64,000 nt of DNA from assembly GCA_020747065.1 (NCBI GenBank), contig JAGMVK010000023.1, positions 124,001-188,000 on the forward strand. Direction: 5' to 3'. Made by a program: the position numbers and the translations under genes. The notes below the pieces were generated by a model that was given only the letters and a program-made list of their open reading frames with translations, made no database searches and was not told the DNA's origin. Of this stretch, positions 13,000-25,251 are shown piece by piece (positions within the stretch are counted from its first letter, which is position 1; each line of letters begins with the position of its first letter). The stretch comes from Cadophora sp. MPI-SDFR-AT-0126 (taxonomy: Eukaryota > Ascomycota > Leotiomycetes > Helotiales > Ploettnerulaceae).

Positions 13000-15743
13000 T
13001 GGCTTTATTAGTAGGTTTTAAGCTTTCGAATATAAAGGTACTACTTTAGGCCGCTCCCTACGGTCCTCTGTTCCTTTTCTGAAAGTGGTGCCTATCAATA
13101 GCTCTCTATCTCTAGGGTAAGCTTATCGTGAGGAGATGTTTTTAGAAACGAAGCTTCTTCCTTTGAGTTGTAACCCTATAACTTAGTGTTTCCTTCCTCG
13201 TACTCGTTGATGTTTGTGAGAGGTGATTATAGTATAGGTCTTTGTTGGAGAATATTATTCGAGTCGATTAACGCCTCTAGTGACTGTACTTTGGCTTCCT
13301 CCACCTGTTGTGCCTTTCTATGCCTCTGTATTAACTAATCAATAGTTCCGGTGGAAGGATTTACTACCTTAGGAGGGTCGATTAGCACTATTAACTCTCC
13401 TAGAGTGAGATTTCCGGGGATCTCTTTTAGGTTCAATAGCTTGTCCAGTATATTCTCGTGCCTGTAACTGTTCTGAAATAATACTTCGTGTACGTGGGGG
13501 TTCCTCGAACTTGCCCCACGTAAGCTATGCTTTGGAATTACTGAAGGAGGGGTTTGAGTAGGCCTTAATTCTTTTGCTGTTTTACGAATAGAGGCTGATA
13601 GTATAGAAGGTTTTATAGTAGAGGGAGGTTTGCTAGGGCCAATCTTTTTAGTATTCCGTTTGAGGATCTCTATAGGCGTTTTGCGAGATTCCTTAGGGTT
13701 ATTAATGTCTATAGTGCCTGAGAAGTGAGTATCTCCCTGAGCTTTAGTAAACTGTACTCCTTCAGTGATTTCTTCAGGGAATTTCGGTCGTCTATAGGTG
13801 GCGTGTGCTTTGATCCGATTCTGGAGTTTGGCTTCCGTATTATAGGGTTGTTTCCGCGAAGCCGTGGAGCGAGCTCTAGTCTCCACCGGCTGTACTTGGA
13901 ATTCCTCAGTGTCTAAGTCTCCCTTAGTGTGCGTATAGAGGCTTTGAATTCTTGCTAGGGTATCCCTATTGTAAACTTAAGTGAGGATATCTGAGGTGTT
14001 AACCGGTCCTAAGTCGAGTTCAACTTCCAAGCTATCTATAGAGTTATTGTAGGTCGGCTCTTACGCTAATGTAGCCTGTACCTGTGAGTCGAGAAAATCC
14101 TTTTCCGCTTGAGTTCTTCTTACTGGATTAGGACTATATATAGTGTTAAGTACTTTCTTTAGCACCTCTTATCTCCGGGGAATATCGCTGTTAGGGAATA
14201 TTACAGGGTACTTCAACTTCCCCTCTTCCTAAGGGCCAATACAAATATAGTTGTTATCATTGGCTTCGTGAATTATCCCTAAACTAATAAATTTCTTATA
14301 GTCGTAGCACTGATTCATATATTAGTGGAAAGCTTAAGGTCTTATTCCCGGAAGGCGCTTGTTGTAGCACTATTTGCACCCCTTTTCGTTATTACCGTAG
14401 TAACCGGTACTACGATTATAGCGGCTAGACTTGCTAGTAAGCTGACTCTCGCCCCACTGAATTAGGGCCTCCTCAGTGGCATACTTAGTATACTGAATTG
14501 AGTTAATCTTAAACGTCAACTGAGAGTCAGAGATTCGCTTAACTATTCCCTAAAGGATCTGGAGGTCCCCTAGCCCTTTAGTAATAACGTTGAGGTTATG
14601 GTCTGATACTTAAGTAGTATTATTCTTAATCTTCTGAATAGTCGAAATTAAGTCTTCGCTAACCGAAGTAGTAACCCGATTCAAGGAGCTAGGCCTTATA
14701 GTCTTAGAATCGTCTTAGAAGGCTTATCGTATTTGAGTAGCGGGAGCGTTATCTCAGTAAGTAGTAAAGTCGGCCTGAAATCTAGTAGTATTACTTGCCC
14801 GAATTATTAGTAGTACTAGTTTAGTAAAGTAATTGATATTTAAATACCCCGCGGAATTGTTACTAATGCTCTGCTCCTTAATTAGCGTATTAATATCCTT
14901 AGCAAGAGAGATCCTAGTCTCCACCGCTTTGAATACTTTAGAGAACAAGGCTAGGTTATTAGTATTAAACTGGCCCCCGCCCTATTGAACTGATACCTCT
15001 ATAGCTTTCTTTTTGAGGTGTACCGGAAGTGCAAATAGGAATTGAAGTACGATTTGCCTATTAGTAAAATCGCCCTTGTTTTTGCAATTAATAGCGACTT
15101 CCTTAAACGCCCTGCAGAATCGATGGACTTCCGTCGGGTCGGAGTCCGTTACCTGAAGAAGTCGAAAGTCGTGAATAAGAGTATTAAGGTAGCCGATAGT
15201 ATATAAGCGGTGATATAAATCGAGACTCTGATACTCCTTTTAAATTACAGTACTAAACTCCTTAAAGGTGCCGGAGGCGTACTCCGGGAGCCTCTCGAGA
15301 TTCTATGCTATAGAAGGTTCAGCGTACTTAATGACCCACTGCTTTATTTCATCCTCTGAAATAACCCTTCGACTCCTGAATAGGCGAACGAGGCTCTTAA
15401 GATATTGAGTAGCTTCTCGCCTGTTGAAGTACAAAGCCCCGATACTGCGAGCTAGTAGTATAGGTTACTAAACGTTAATCTACTGCTTAGTATCTTAGAG
15501 GTAGCCTTTATCTCCTGCTTCAGAAGGGGTCTTAGCTCCTTTGGATAGCCCTAGGCTGCTTGAAGTAACACTGGTTTTACCCCTATCTTCCGAGATGTTA
15601 GGCTTTAATAAGCCTGTATCAGCGGTTAGTCCTACCTGTAAGGTATCTACTGAAGTGCCTAAGGGAGTTCCGGCTTTAGAGCTACTAGAGCCTGTTACCT
15701 TCTTCTCTTTAGGGCTAGTATTTCCAGTGTTATTTACTAGCAT
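13000..15743 (-). pseudogene. gypsy gag and gag-protease linker, RIP-degraded
   Basis: The minus-strand frame starts at about 15743 with MLVNNTGNTSPKEKK, a Ser/Thr/Gly-rich leader. The capsid-like segment includes RLFRSRRVISEDEI and ALFSKVFKAVETR, interrupted by stops. The longest surviving piece (13886-13335, 183 codons) ends with LLNLKEIPGNLTLGELIVLI. This resembles the LTLGE-type segment found just upstream of the protease in many fungal gypsy polyproteins. A diverged copy of the same region lies in the partial internal segment at 16912-21670. Confidence 0.7.
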
Positions 15744-16635
15744 AGTATTGGGTTTACTGGCTAGCGTTGTTGTGTGAGGTTCGTACGTATGAAATAGAGT
15801 ATAATAATAATTCCAGAAGGTAAAGAAATATGAGTGTTCCGTAGAATAGAAGAAAACAGTAGTAAAGGTAACTATAAAAGACTTAATCCTCCTAGATAGC
15901 GCTTAGGTAGACTTTCCTTAGGTGTGCTAGCCCCTAGATAAAGCTCTCTAAGAATCCCCTAAGTAGAATTCCTTTGACTATCTTTTTTGAAACGAGTAAA
16001 GACTTAGTATAGAAAAGACAAAGGAAATATAATTTATAAACGAGTGTCTAAAACAGAAGATTAAATTAACTAAAATAAAACTTATAATAATAGGACACTG
16101 AGATAGAAATTTCCGTCCTAGTACGCAAAAACCCGAGGGTTCTAAGCTGAAAACAGTAAAGTAAAGATAAACGCTCTAATACTTAAGTATTTTAGGCTTA
16201 AGATACCCGTACGATTCCGTCCCTCTTGATACTCGTAGGCTTTCAGGCTCTAGTAAGGAGCTGATTGATTTCCGTTGGAGCCGGTAGTTTCCTTGTCTTA
16301 GATGAGTCTTAGGTTCTTAAAGAGGCGTTAAATAAAACAGATGGCGGAGGTAAAGTTCCTGTAAGAAGAGGTAGTATTTTTCCGGTACTTCGAGATTCCC
16401 CCCTCTTATAGGGTAAATCTGTTATTCTAGTATAACCTCTTAATATCGCAGCTGCCGCCGCCGCGTCTATTGTTATGTCAAGGCCTATAAGAGGGCCAAC
16501 TGAATAGTTCCTGTAGTTATATATTTGGCGTCTCTAAACCTTAAGAATTCTGAATTAGTATAAGGGATACTCTATTATACTTACCTAAATACCCTATATA
16601 CTCTGAATATTCCCTGCGTAGGTTACTAAAATACA

Positions 16636-16911
16636 TATGGAGGGGAGGACCCTAATCCCCCACACGATAAGAGAGTAGTAAATGCAAGGTATATAAGGTG
16701 TAAGGTTCAAGAAATAACAGATAGACGAAATTAAAAGATATCATATATCTAAAGAGTACGAATTGTTAATTAGAGAAAGAAGTGTAAATCCTATTAGAAG
16801 GAAAAGTGCTATTATTAATTGTAAGATCTCTCAAAGAAGGTCTCAACTTAAGTACAATACGGAGTGCATGAGTCAGGTGATAAAAGTTTTACCGAGCCAA
16901 TCCCCACCACA
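16636..16911 (-). repeat. gypsy LTR 2 (middle)
   Basis: Same 276-base unit as the outer LTRs, with the first bases mutated to TATGG. Its right end, CCACCACA, joins directly to ATAGTAAGGG, which is mid-element sequence equivalent to position 11875. Confidence 0.85.
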
Positions 16912-19900
16912 ATAGTAAGGGTACTTAATATTAAGTTTTCTATAATTTATAGTGAATTAAAATATTAAATCAGGGTTAATAACTAAAGAGGGGTCTAATA
17001 GAGCTTCCTTAATAATACTTTCTAGTATGAAATTTTGAAGAGTAGATTCCGGAATATAAAACTCCTTCTTAAGGAACTCGATAGTTACTATAAGCTTCGT
17101 TTCAGCTATAAGAGGTAAATTAGTACTTAGCTCGGGGGAGTTAAGGTCGGAGGTAAAAGTCTAAGTATTATTCCCCCCTTTAAAAAGCTTGCCCTTAAGC
17201 GTAAGAAAATTAAATTAAGAGTATTCTATTATTCTAACTACTAAGCTCTCTTTATAATTAGCTATTTATTTTTTAAGAACTTATCTTAGGTATTATACTT
17301 AGTATCCTTATCTTAATAGACTATTCCAATAGTATATTACTTTTTTAAGATTTCAGTATCTTTAGCTTTTTCTATAGTATTATTTATCTTAATAGTAGTA
17401 ATAAGATAAGAGTAAGAGTCCCATAAGTCGATAAGTACTTTACTACTATTATAATTAGAAGAGTATTAAAACATTAATCTAGATTTATAGAAAAATAGAA
17501 ATCTTAGGATAATTTTAATACTAAGAGTATCTATAATATAGAACCTCGTGTAAATAATATAATTTCTAATTACTATAGGAATATTATTAGCGAACTTAAG
17601 GAATTAAGACCGGGTTCTAGTAATAGTTTTTAGGACTATATTATAGCTATTAGTAATAGCTAGCTCGAGCTTTACCGCCGCTTTTAGTATTATATAACTA
17701 ACTTTAGCTCCAGTGTCTAGGGTAGCACGAATATTACTAATTATTATACATCTAAGTATAGTAATCACTAGTTTAGGCGTTAGAGAGTAATAAGACTAAG
17801 TACTATCTAGGCTGGTTTCAATAGAGTTAATACTAAATACCTTCCTATAATAGACGCTTACTAAAGCGCTGTTAGCGCTAGCTTTATAAGTACTTTATTA
17901 GTATCGTAAGAAGGGTTACTAGAAGTTAGTAAAAAAAGTAAGTAAAGTAGTCTAAGAAAAGGAATAGAACTAATTAATAAGAGTAAAATAAAGCGTGAAA
18001 TAAGAAATTTAATAGATTAAGTGATTTAGGCCCGCTAGCTTTATTAGTAGGTTTTAAGCTTTCGAATATAAAGGTACTACTTTAGGCCGCTCTCTATAGT
18101 CCTCTGTTCCTTTTCTAAAAGTAGTACCTATTAATAGCTCTCTATCTCTAGGGTAAGCTTATTATAAGGAGATATTTTCTAAAACAGAGCTTATTCCTCT
18201 GAGTTATAACCCTATAACTTAGTGTTCCCTTCCTCATACTCATTGATATTTATAAGAGGCGACTATAATATAGGTCTTTATTAGAGAATATTATCCGAGT
18301 CAGTTAATGCCTCTAGTAACTGTACTTTAGCTTCCTTTACTTATTATACCTTTTTATACCTTTACATTAACTAATTAATAGTTCTAGTAGAAGGATTTAC
18401 TACCTTAAGAGAGTTAATTAGTACTATTAACTCTCTTAAAGTGAGATTTCCGGGGATCTCTTTTAGGTTTAATAGCTTATCTAGTATATTCTTATGCTTA
18501 TAATTATTCCGAAATAATACTTTATATACGCGAGGGTTCCTTGAACTTGCCCTACGTAAGCTATACTTTGGAATTACTAAAGGAGAGGTTTAAGTAGATC
18601 TTAATTCTTTTATTGTTTTATAAATAGAGGCTAATAGTATAGAAGGTTTTATAATAGAGGAAGGTTTACTAAGGCTAATCTTTTTAGTATTCTGTTTAAG
18701 GATCTTAATAAGCGTTTTACAAGATTCCTTAAGGTTATTAATATCTATAGTGCCTAAGAAGTAAGTATTTCCCTGAACTTTAGTAAACTATACTTCTTTA
18801 GTAATTTCTTCAGGGAATTTCAGTTATCTATAAGTGGCGTATACTTTAATCTAATCTTAGAGTTTAGCTTTTATATTATAGGGTTATTTCCGTAAAGCTA
18901 TAGAGCGAGCTCTAGTCTCTACTAATTGTACTTAGAATTCCTTAGTATCTAAATCTCCCTTAGTATACGTATAAAGGCTTTGAATTCTTACTAGGGTATC
19001 CTTATTATAAACTTAAGTAAGGATATTTAAGGTATTAACTAGTCCTAAGTTAAGTTTAACTTCTAAGTTATCTATAGAATTATTATAAATTGGCTCTTGC
19101 ACTAGTATAGCTTACACCTATAAGTTAAGAAAATCCTTTTCCGCTTAAGCTCTTCTTACTAGATTAGGATTATATATAGTATTAAGTACTTTCTTTAGTA
19201 CCTCTTATCTCCGGGAAATATTGCTATTAGGGAATATTACAGGGTACTTCAACTTCCCCTCTTCCTAAGAGCTAATATAAATGTAGTTATTATTATCAGC
19301 TTTATGAATTATCCCTAAACCGATAAATTTCTTATAATTATAGCACTGATTTATATATTAGTAGAAAGCTTAAGGTCTTATTCCCGGAAGGCGCTTATTA
19401 TAGCACTATTTACACCCCTTTTTATTATTACCGTAGTAATCGGCGCTACGATTATAGCAGCTAAACCTATTAGTAGGCTGACTCTTACCCTACTGAATTA
19501 GGGCCTCCTTAGTGGCATACTCAGTGTACTAAATTAAGTTAATCTTAAACGTTAACTGAGAGTTAGAGATTCGCTTAACTATTTCCTGAAGGATCTGGAG
19601 ATCCCCTAGCCCTTTAGTAATAATATTAAGGTTGTAGTCCAATACTTAAGTAATATTATTCTTAATCTTCTGAATAGTCGAAATTAAGTCTTCGCTAACT
19701 GGAGTAGTAATCTAATTCAAGGAGCTAGGCCTCGTAGTCTTAGAATTATCTTAGAAAGCTTGTTATATCTAAGTAATAGGAGTGTTATCTTAGTAGGTAA
19801 TAAAGTTAGCCTGAAATCTAGTAGTATTACCTGCCTAAATTATTAGTAGTACTAGCTTAGTAAAGTAATTAATATTTATATACCCTGCGGAATTATTACT

Positions 19901-21670
19901 AATACTTTACTCCTTAACTAGTGTATTAATGTCCTTAGTAAGAGAGATCCTAGTCTTTACTACTTTAAATACTTTAGAGAACAGGGCTAAGTTATTAGTA
20001 TTAAATTAGCCCTTACTCTATTGAACTAATACCTCTATAGCTTTCTTTTTAAGGTGTACTGAAAGTATAAATAGGAATTAAAATACAATTTACCTATCTA
20101 TAAAATCGCTCTTATTTTTATAATTAATAGTGACTTCCTTAAAGGCCTTATAGAATCGATGGACTTCCATTAGGTCGGAGTCCGTTACTTAAAGAAGTCG
20201 AAAGTCGTAAATAAGGGTATTAAGGTAACTAATAATGTATAAGCGGTAATACGAATCAAGACTCTAATACTCCTTTTAAATTACAGTACTGAACTCCTTA
20301 AAGGTACTAGAGGCGTACCCCGGGAGCCTCTTGAGATTCTATGCTATAGAAAGTTCAGCGTACTTAATAACCCACTACTTTATTTCATCCTCTAAAATAA
20401 CCCTTCGACTCCTAAATAAGTGAACAAGGCTCTTAAGATATTAAGTAGCTTCTTACTTATTGAAGTATAAAGCCCTAATACTATAAGCTAGTAGTATAAG
20501 TTACTAAATATTAATCCACTGCTTAGTGTCTTAGAAGTGGCCTTTATCTCCTGCTTTAGAAGGGGTCTTAGCTCCTTTGGGTAGCCCTAGGCTGCTTAAA
20601 GTAACACTAGCTCTGCCTTTATCTTCCGAGACGTTAGGCTTTAATAAGCCTATATTAGCGGTCGGTCCTGCCTATAGGGTATCTACTGAAGTACTTAAGG
20701 GAGTTCCAGCTTTAGGGCTACTAGAGCCTATTACCTTCTTCTTTTTAGGGCTAGTATTTCTAGTATTATTTACTAGTATAGTATTAGGTTTACTAGCTAG
20801 TATTATTATGTAAAGTTCGTACATATGAAATAGAGTATAATAGTAATTCTAGAAGGTAAAGAAATATAAGTATTCTATAAAATAAAAGAAAACAATAATA
20901 AAGGTAACTATAAAAGACTTAATCTTCCTAGATAGTGCTTAAGTAGACTTTCCCTAGGTATACTAGCCCCTAAATAAAGCTCCCTAAGAATCCCCTAAGT
21001 AGAATTCCTTTAACTATTTCTTTTAAAACGAGTAAAAACTTAGTATAGAAAAGGTAAAGGAAATATAGTTTATAAATAAGTGTCTAAAACAGAAGATTAA
21101 ATCAACTAAAATAAAACTTATAATAATAGAACACTAAGATAGAAATTTCTGTCCTAGTATGTAAAAACCTAAAGGTTTTAAGCTAAAAATAATAAAGTAA
21201 AGATAAATACTCTAACACTTAAGTATTTTAGGCTTAAGATACCTATATAATTCTGTTCCTCCTAATACTCGTAGGCTTTCAGGCTCTAGTAAGGAACTAA
21301 TTAATTTCCGTCGGAGCTAGTAGTTTCCTTGTCTTAAGTAAGTCTTAAGTCCTTAAAGAAGTGTTGAATAAAATAGATAGCAGTAATAAAGTTCCTATAA
21401 GAAGAGGTAGTATTTTTCCGGTACTTTAAGATTCCCCCTTTTATAAGGTAAGTCTATTATTCTAGTATAACCTCTTAATATCGCAGCTACCGCCGCTGCA
21501 TTTATTATTATATTAAGGCCTATAAGAGAATTAACTAAATAGTTCCTATAGTTATATATTTAATATTTCCGAACCTTAAGAATTCTGAATTAGTATAAGG
21601 GATACTCTATTATACTTACCTAAATACTCTATATACTTTGAATATTCCTTACGTAGGTTACTAAAATACA
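16912..21670 (-). mobile_element. partial second gypsy internal region
   Basis: 4759 bases are colinear with the 4761 bases at 11875-16635, covering the end of the protease region, the linker, gag and the leader. The copy carries many more G to A and C to T differences and no useful open frame. It lacks the RT-integrase half entirely. Length conservation without large indels suggests divergence was driven by point mutation. Confidence 0.85.
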
Positions 21671-21946
21671 TGTGAAGGGGAGGACCCTAATCCCCTATAC
21701 AATAAAAGAGTAGCAAATACAAGGTATATAAGGTATAAGGTTTAAGAAATAATAGATAAATGAAATTAAAAGATATCATATATCTAAAGAGTGTGAATTA
21801 TTAATTAAAGAAAGAAATATAAATCCTATTAAAAGGAAAAGTACTATTATTAATAATAAGATCTCTCAAAGGAGGTCTCAACTTAAGTACAATACAGAGT
21901 GCATAAGTCAAGTGACAGAAGTTTACCGAGGCCGATCCCCACCACA
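21671..21946 (-). repeat. gypsy LTR 3
   Basis: 276 bases starting TGTGAAGGGGAGG and ending ACCACA. This is the 5' LTR in the element's own orientation. It is followed by ATAT, matching the bases before LTR 1, and then by the rest of repeat E. Confidence 0.85.
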
Positions 21947-22911
21947 ATATAGTAATAGAGGAATAGATATTCGTACGCATAAGACACTAAAGTTTTCATA
22001 ATAATCCTCTATATACGAGGGTAAGTCATAATCTATAATAGGACCCGGATGCTAGTTCTGATAATCGCGGAAACTATTCCAGTAGTAATCCTGGATCCTC
22101 TCGTTATACTTTTTAGAAGTTAGCACTTGATAAATATTTTAAGAGTAAAGAAATATATATTATATATGCTATTTTAAAGGCTGAAGCGGTAATAATACTA
22201 AACTTAAGAAGGAGGGAAAGTTATATTTTAAAGAGAGAATTAAAGTCGAAGATATATAAGTATTAATTTCTTTATTAATAAATAATTATAAAAAAAAGAA
22301 GTACATATACTCTTATATATTTAATTCTTAGTTACTTTAGAATAATTATAACTTCGTTTTTTTAAACTAAGTATAACCTTAGATTAATAGAATCGTAAGG
22401 TAAAAGTTTTATTTCTACTTTATATCCTACGCTTTTGTTTTACTTAACAGCTTAGAAATAATATTAATTATTCCAAAACAACTAACCTAAGTACAACCTT
22501 CGATTAAGGGAGTCGCAAGGTAGAAGTTTCATTTCTACTCTTTGTCCTGCGCTTTTATTTTACTTAATAGCTTAGAAATAATATTAATTATTCTAAAACA
22601 ACTGACCCGAGTACAACCTCGGATTAAGGGAGTCGCAAGGTAGAAGTTTCATTTCTACTCTTTGTCCTACGCTTTTGTTTTACTTAACAGCTTAGAAACA
22701 ACGTTAATTATTCTAAAACAACTAACCCGAGTTCGACCTTGGATTAAGGGAGTCGCAAGGTAGAAGTTTCATTTCTACTCTTTGTCCTGCGCTTTTGTTT
22801 TACTTGACAGCTTAGAAATAACGTTAATTATTCCAAAACGACTGACCTGAGTACGACCTCGGGTTAACGGAGTTAGAAGATAGAAGTTTTATTATTAGGC
22901 TTAGAGTTTAA
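21947..22911 (-). repeat. repeat E, copy A, right part
   Basis: Reverse complement of 28738-29340. It ends with GCTTAGAGTTTAAACGG, which matches the left edge of copy B. The inner part carries the 120-base tandem array listed separately. It has no recognisable protein. Confidence 0.8.
22355..22911. repeat. tandem array of a 120-base unit
   Basis: Four full units plus partial ends have an exact 120-base period: GATTAAGGGAGTCGCAAGG or its mutated form recurs at about 22382, 22502, 22622 and 22742, with a partial unit at 22862. Each unit also has CTTTGTCCTGCGCTTTT and CAGCTTAGAAATAA. The first unit is most AT-shifted. Copy B of repeat E (28738-28940) has only about one and a half units, so copy number differs between copies. 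Confidence 0.85.
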
Positions 22912-23260
22912 ACGGAAACGTCGAAGTTCTGTATTTCATTTTTTTTTCAATCTTTGCTTGGCAGATTATCGTATGAAAGGCGCAACAATTGACGATGTTT
23001 GTTGCGATAAACAGCATCACTTCGTCATGTGTAGAAGAACCCGCCGCGCAAAACTTTATTGCTTTTCATAGCAGCACCCCCCGCTCCCCTGAATAGAGCT
23101 TTAATTTTAGTGGAATTGCATAGAAAAATTTAGAGTCTAAACCGGGGAGGGGGGATAGTATTGCGCCTCACCGTGACTTCAACAGTATGTATGACTCGAA
23201 GCTATGTTTAGAGTTAAGCGCGTCTTGGCAACAATTTGCAAAGTTGCCTCTTAACAGGTC

Positions 23261-23267
23261 TATAAAT
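23261..23267 (+). promoter_or_regulatory. TATA-like box of secreted peptide gene
   Basis: TATAAAT lies about 95 bases upstream of the first ATG at 23357, followed by an A/C-rich leader typical of fungal 5' untranslated regions. This fits a TATA element for the small secreted-peptide gene. No transcript data can be seen from sequence. Confidence 0.4.
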
Positions 23268-23356
23268 TAACTTATCCCCTCAAGAATAACCTCGAACAAT
23301 TCCACCAACGCCAATTCACTTGACACATACCCAGCGATATCCTATAACCAGTTTCT

Positions 23357-23566
23357 ATGCTCTCCATTATGAAGATCACGCTTTTTTCAATCTTTACTCT
23401 TGCTACTCTAGCCCTAGCAGCTCCCCGAACGGAAGACAGCACAGTGAATATAAACGAGTTGGAAAAACGACAATGTCAAGTTACAGGACATGACTGTTGC
23501 GATCTTAATAAACGTTGCGTAAGTAGCTGGAGTGGAATTGTCACCGAGTGGCGAAAGCGTGAATAG
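23357..23566 (+). CDS. small secreted cysteine-rich peptide precursor
   Basis: A 69-codon frame; the start could also be ATG 23369. The N-terminus is a clear secretion signal, a hydrophobic run ending LALAAP. An acidic pro-segment follows and ends LEKR, a Kex2-type cleavage site. The predicted mature peptide starts with Gln-Cys and shows Cys spacing C-x6-C-C-x5-C. A perfect donor, GTAAGT, lies at 23519 directly after the last Cys codon. The true C-terminus may therefore be encoded in a downstream exon (possible acceptor at 23599), and the direct reading to TAG at 23564 may be wrong. Its position is just outside the gypsy and repeat E block. This architecture suits a secreted effector, antimicrobial or pheromone-like peptide. 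I recognise no family and do not assign activity. Confidence 0.55.
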   Translation: MLSIMKITLFSIFTLATLALAAPRTEDSTVNINELEKRQCQVTGHDCCDLNKRCVSSWSGIVTEWRKRE

Positions 23567-23993
23567 ATAGCTAATGGTGGGAATAGACAAGTAATGCAGA
23601 TTGTTGTGGAAATTTTCGATGTTTGACACTTCGAACAGGAGCTCAACTTTGTCGAGTTCCATAGGTTTTTTCGCCTTATGGAATTGCGCTTGAGCGAGCG
23701 GAGGAAGTGAAAGCTTTCAGTCGTTGTATGGAGTTCTCTACAAAGAGTTTCAGCTCGGCCGACTATTAGCGGGGCGGGGTTTCTATCTGTACTTAAACTG
23801 AACTGAACTGAATTTATTATGCCTGAATGCCTTGCCCCGAAACGAAGTAAAAGGTATGACTGGCTCAAGAAGAACAGAGTTCTCTATTCGACTATAAAAT
23901 AAATACGGAGATATTAATAATGGGACTTAGCGTCACCACGAATAGGGCCTTTCCCACATGATTGGCTCATTTGGGAGTGAGTGGCATTTCTAC

Positions 23994-24577
23994 CTATCGC
24001 GCTTGTATATCCTTTCTCAACGTGCGTCGACTTGTTTGCTTGATTTTTGGGTTTAGGAAAGAGATCAATGCTCTGGTTTCTGGCTGATCGATGAGGGAGA
24101 AGGAGAGGTTGTTTTGGTGACAATAAGGAGGAGGTCGAGGTATCGGTCATCGCCCGATTGTTCTGTTGCGGGAGTTTGGAAGAAAGGAGCCTTACCTTTA
24201 GCTATAGGATTAGCAGCGTCGTACTGGTTTTCCTCGTCCTTCGAGCAAGGGTTGCCTTTATGGCAGTTATAGTAGTGGACGTTGTAGTTATTCGAGGCAT
24301 GGAGCGATTGAGGGACGGTTTTTGGCTTGAAGCTCGTACAGCCAGGGAAGTTGCAGTGAATAATCATATTCTCGTTGTCGCCTTTGATGATTTCTTAGCG
24401 ATATAAGGGGTGTAATCTAGTGAACATAAACGCCTGGCTCTCTTTAAGTGCCAACTGCTCGACTTTGCGGTGACGTGGAGGCAACTGAGGCTTTGGATTG
24501 CTGGATGTATCAGAACGGCCACGTTTTGGTGAGGTGGAGGCCATTCGTGGTTGTAGAGGTGTGCCTCTGGCAGGCAA
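23994..24577 (-). pseudogene. hAT transposase N-terminal fragment (BED-like zinc finger)
   Basis: The minus-strand frame at 24577-24395 (MPARGTPLQPRM) ends in a stop. Another frame at 24367-24065 contains CNFPGC followed by paired His (NVHYYNCHKG), resembling the BED-type zinc finger at the start of fungal hAT transposases. Then come FFQTPATEQSGDDRY and, after a one-base frame change near 24120, KNNLSFSLIDQPETRAL and the segment SFLNPKIKQTSRRTL, both typical of fungal hAT proteins. It stops at 23994. The catalytic core is missing, so this is a truncated, frameshifted remnant. Confidence 0.6.
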
Positions 24578-24813
24578 AGAGGGGAATCCTATGGGGTTTC
24601 TAGAGGGCTGGACATGGTGAAGTGCTTGGTGTGTTAGGGTGGTGGCTATCCATTAGGTCAAAATGCTTCTATGGGCAAAGTGAGGGTTGAAAATTTCGTC
24701 ATTAAGCGAGGATAATTAAGTAATCACGACGATAACGTATACCAATCGAAAGTTTTACGCACATACAGAATTCGCTGTTCACTGTCTTATAGGAAGGAGA
24801 GCCTTGAAGCAAA

Positions 24814-25251
24814 CTAGTTTCCTTGCTCTGACACAATCGTCTTAGGGAGTTCGTGACGCTTCCACACATAGTGGAGAAATATACGGGCGGTGTACTTAGC
24901 TTCTATTGATCCACAACTGATGAGGTATGGTTTAGAAAGTCGATCGGTAACCACCATAATATTCCAACAGACTTGGTCATCGTTTGGCATTGCTCCTTGG
25001 CAAGTCAATAGAAGGCCACCCCGATGTCCTTCCATTTTCTCATCGGTGAATTCAGTGGTTGCTGCAAGCCTTCGTATCCCATCCGAGACGCCTTTAATCG
25101 AGAACAGTATAGCAAGTGCAGACGTATCTTCGTGCAGTCTGGTTAATCTTTGGCCAGAAGTAATTCCTTGAGAGTGATTCATAAGTCGTCGTCTTCCCGG
25201 GTTTTCCCGAGGCGGCATTATCGTGACAAGATCGTTAACAGCCGAAGGCAC
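24814..25251 (-). pseudogene. retrotransposon integrase fragment
   Basis: Near the C-terminal part of this 145-codon frame, WNIMVVTDRLSK and a segment ending HELPKTIVSEQGN match the integrase core of Ty3/gypsy (Tf1-like) polyproteins: the VVTDRLSK strand and the LPKTIVSD segment. Upstream residues (RLHEDTSAL, FTDEKMEGHRGG) look frame-scrambled. The fragment belongs to a different gypsy family from the 17-kb element and is far too short to be active. Confidence 0.6.

Larger units (their letters stand above)
4947..21946 (-). mobile_element. Ty3/gypsy composite: LTR-internal-LTR-partial internal-LTR
   Basis: A 17-kb retroelement block lies inside repeat E, with gag and pol on the minus strand. 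Three 276-base LTRs bound a full internal region of 11.4 kb (5223-16635) and a second partial internal region of 4.76 kb (16912-21670). The partial region is colinear with 11875-16635. ATAT (4943-4946 and 21947-21950) flanks the outer LTRs as a target duplication, and the uninterrupted copy of repeat E near 29340 shows the unfilled site. The sequence is heavily RIP-mutated and all reading frames are broken. The middle LTR abuts mid-element sequence directly, which fits nested insertion followed by LTR-LTR deletion. Confidence 0.9.

Noticed and set aside
15541..15777. Plus-strand frame of 78 codons, with a near-identical one at 20577-20813
   Set aside because: Both lie opposite the gag start in the two gypsy copies; they are mirror frames of the real minus-strand gag.
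22355..22911. Possible CRISPR array
   Set aside because: The repeats are contiguous 120-base units without spacers, in a eukaryotic genome. It is a tandem repeat.
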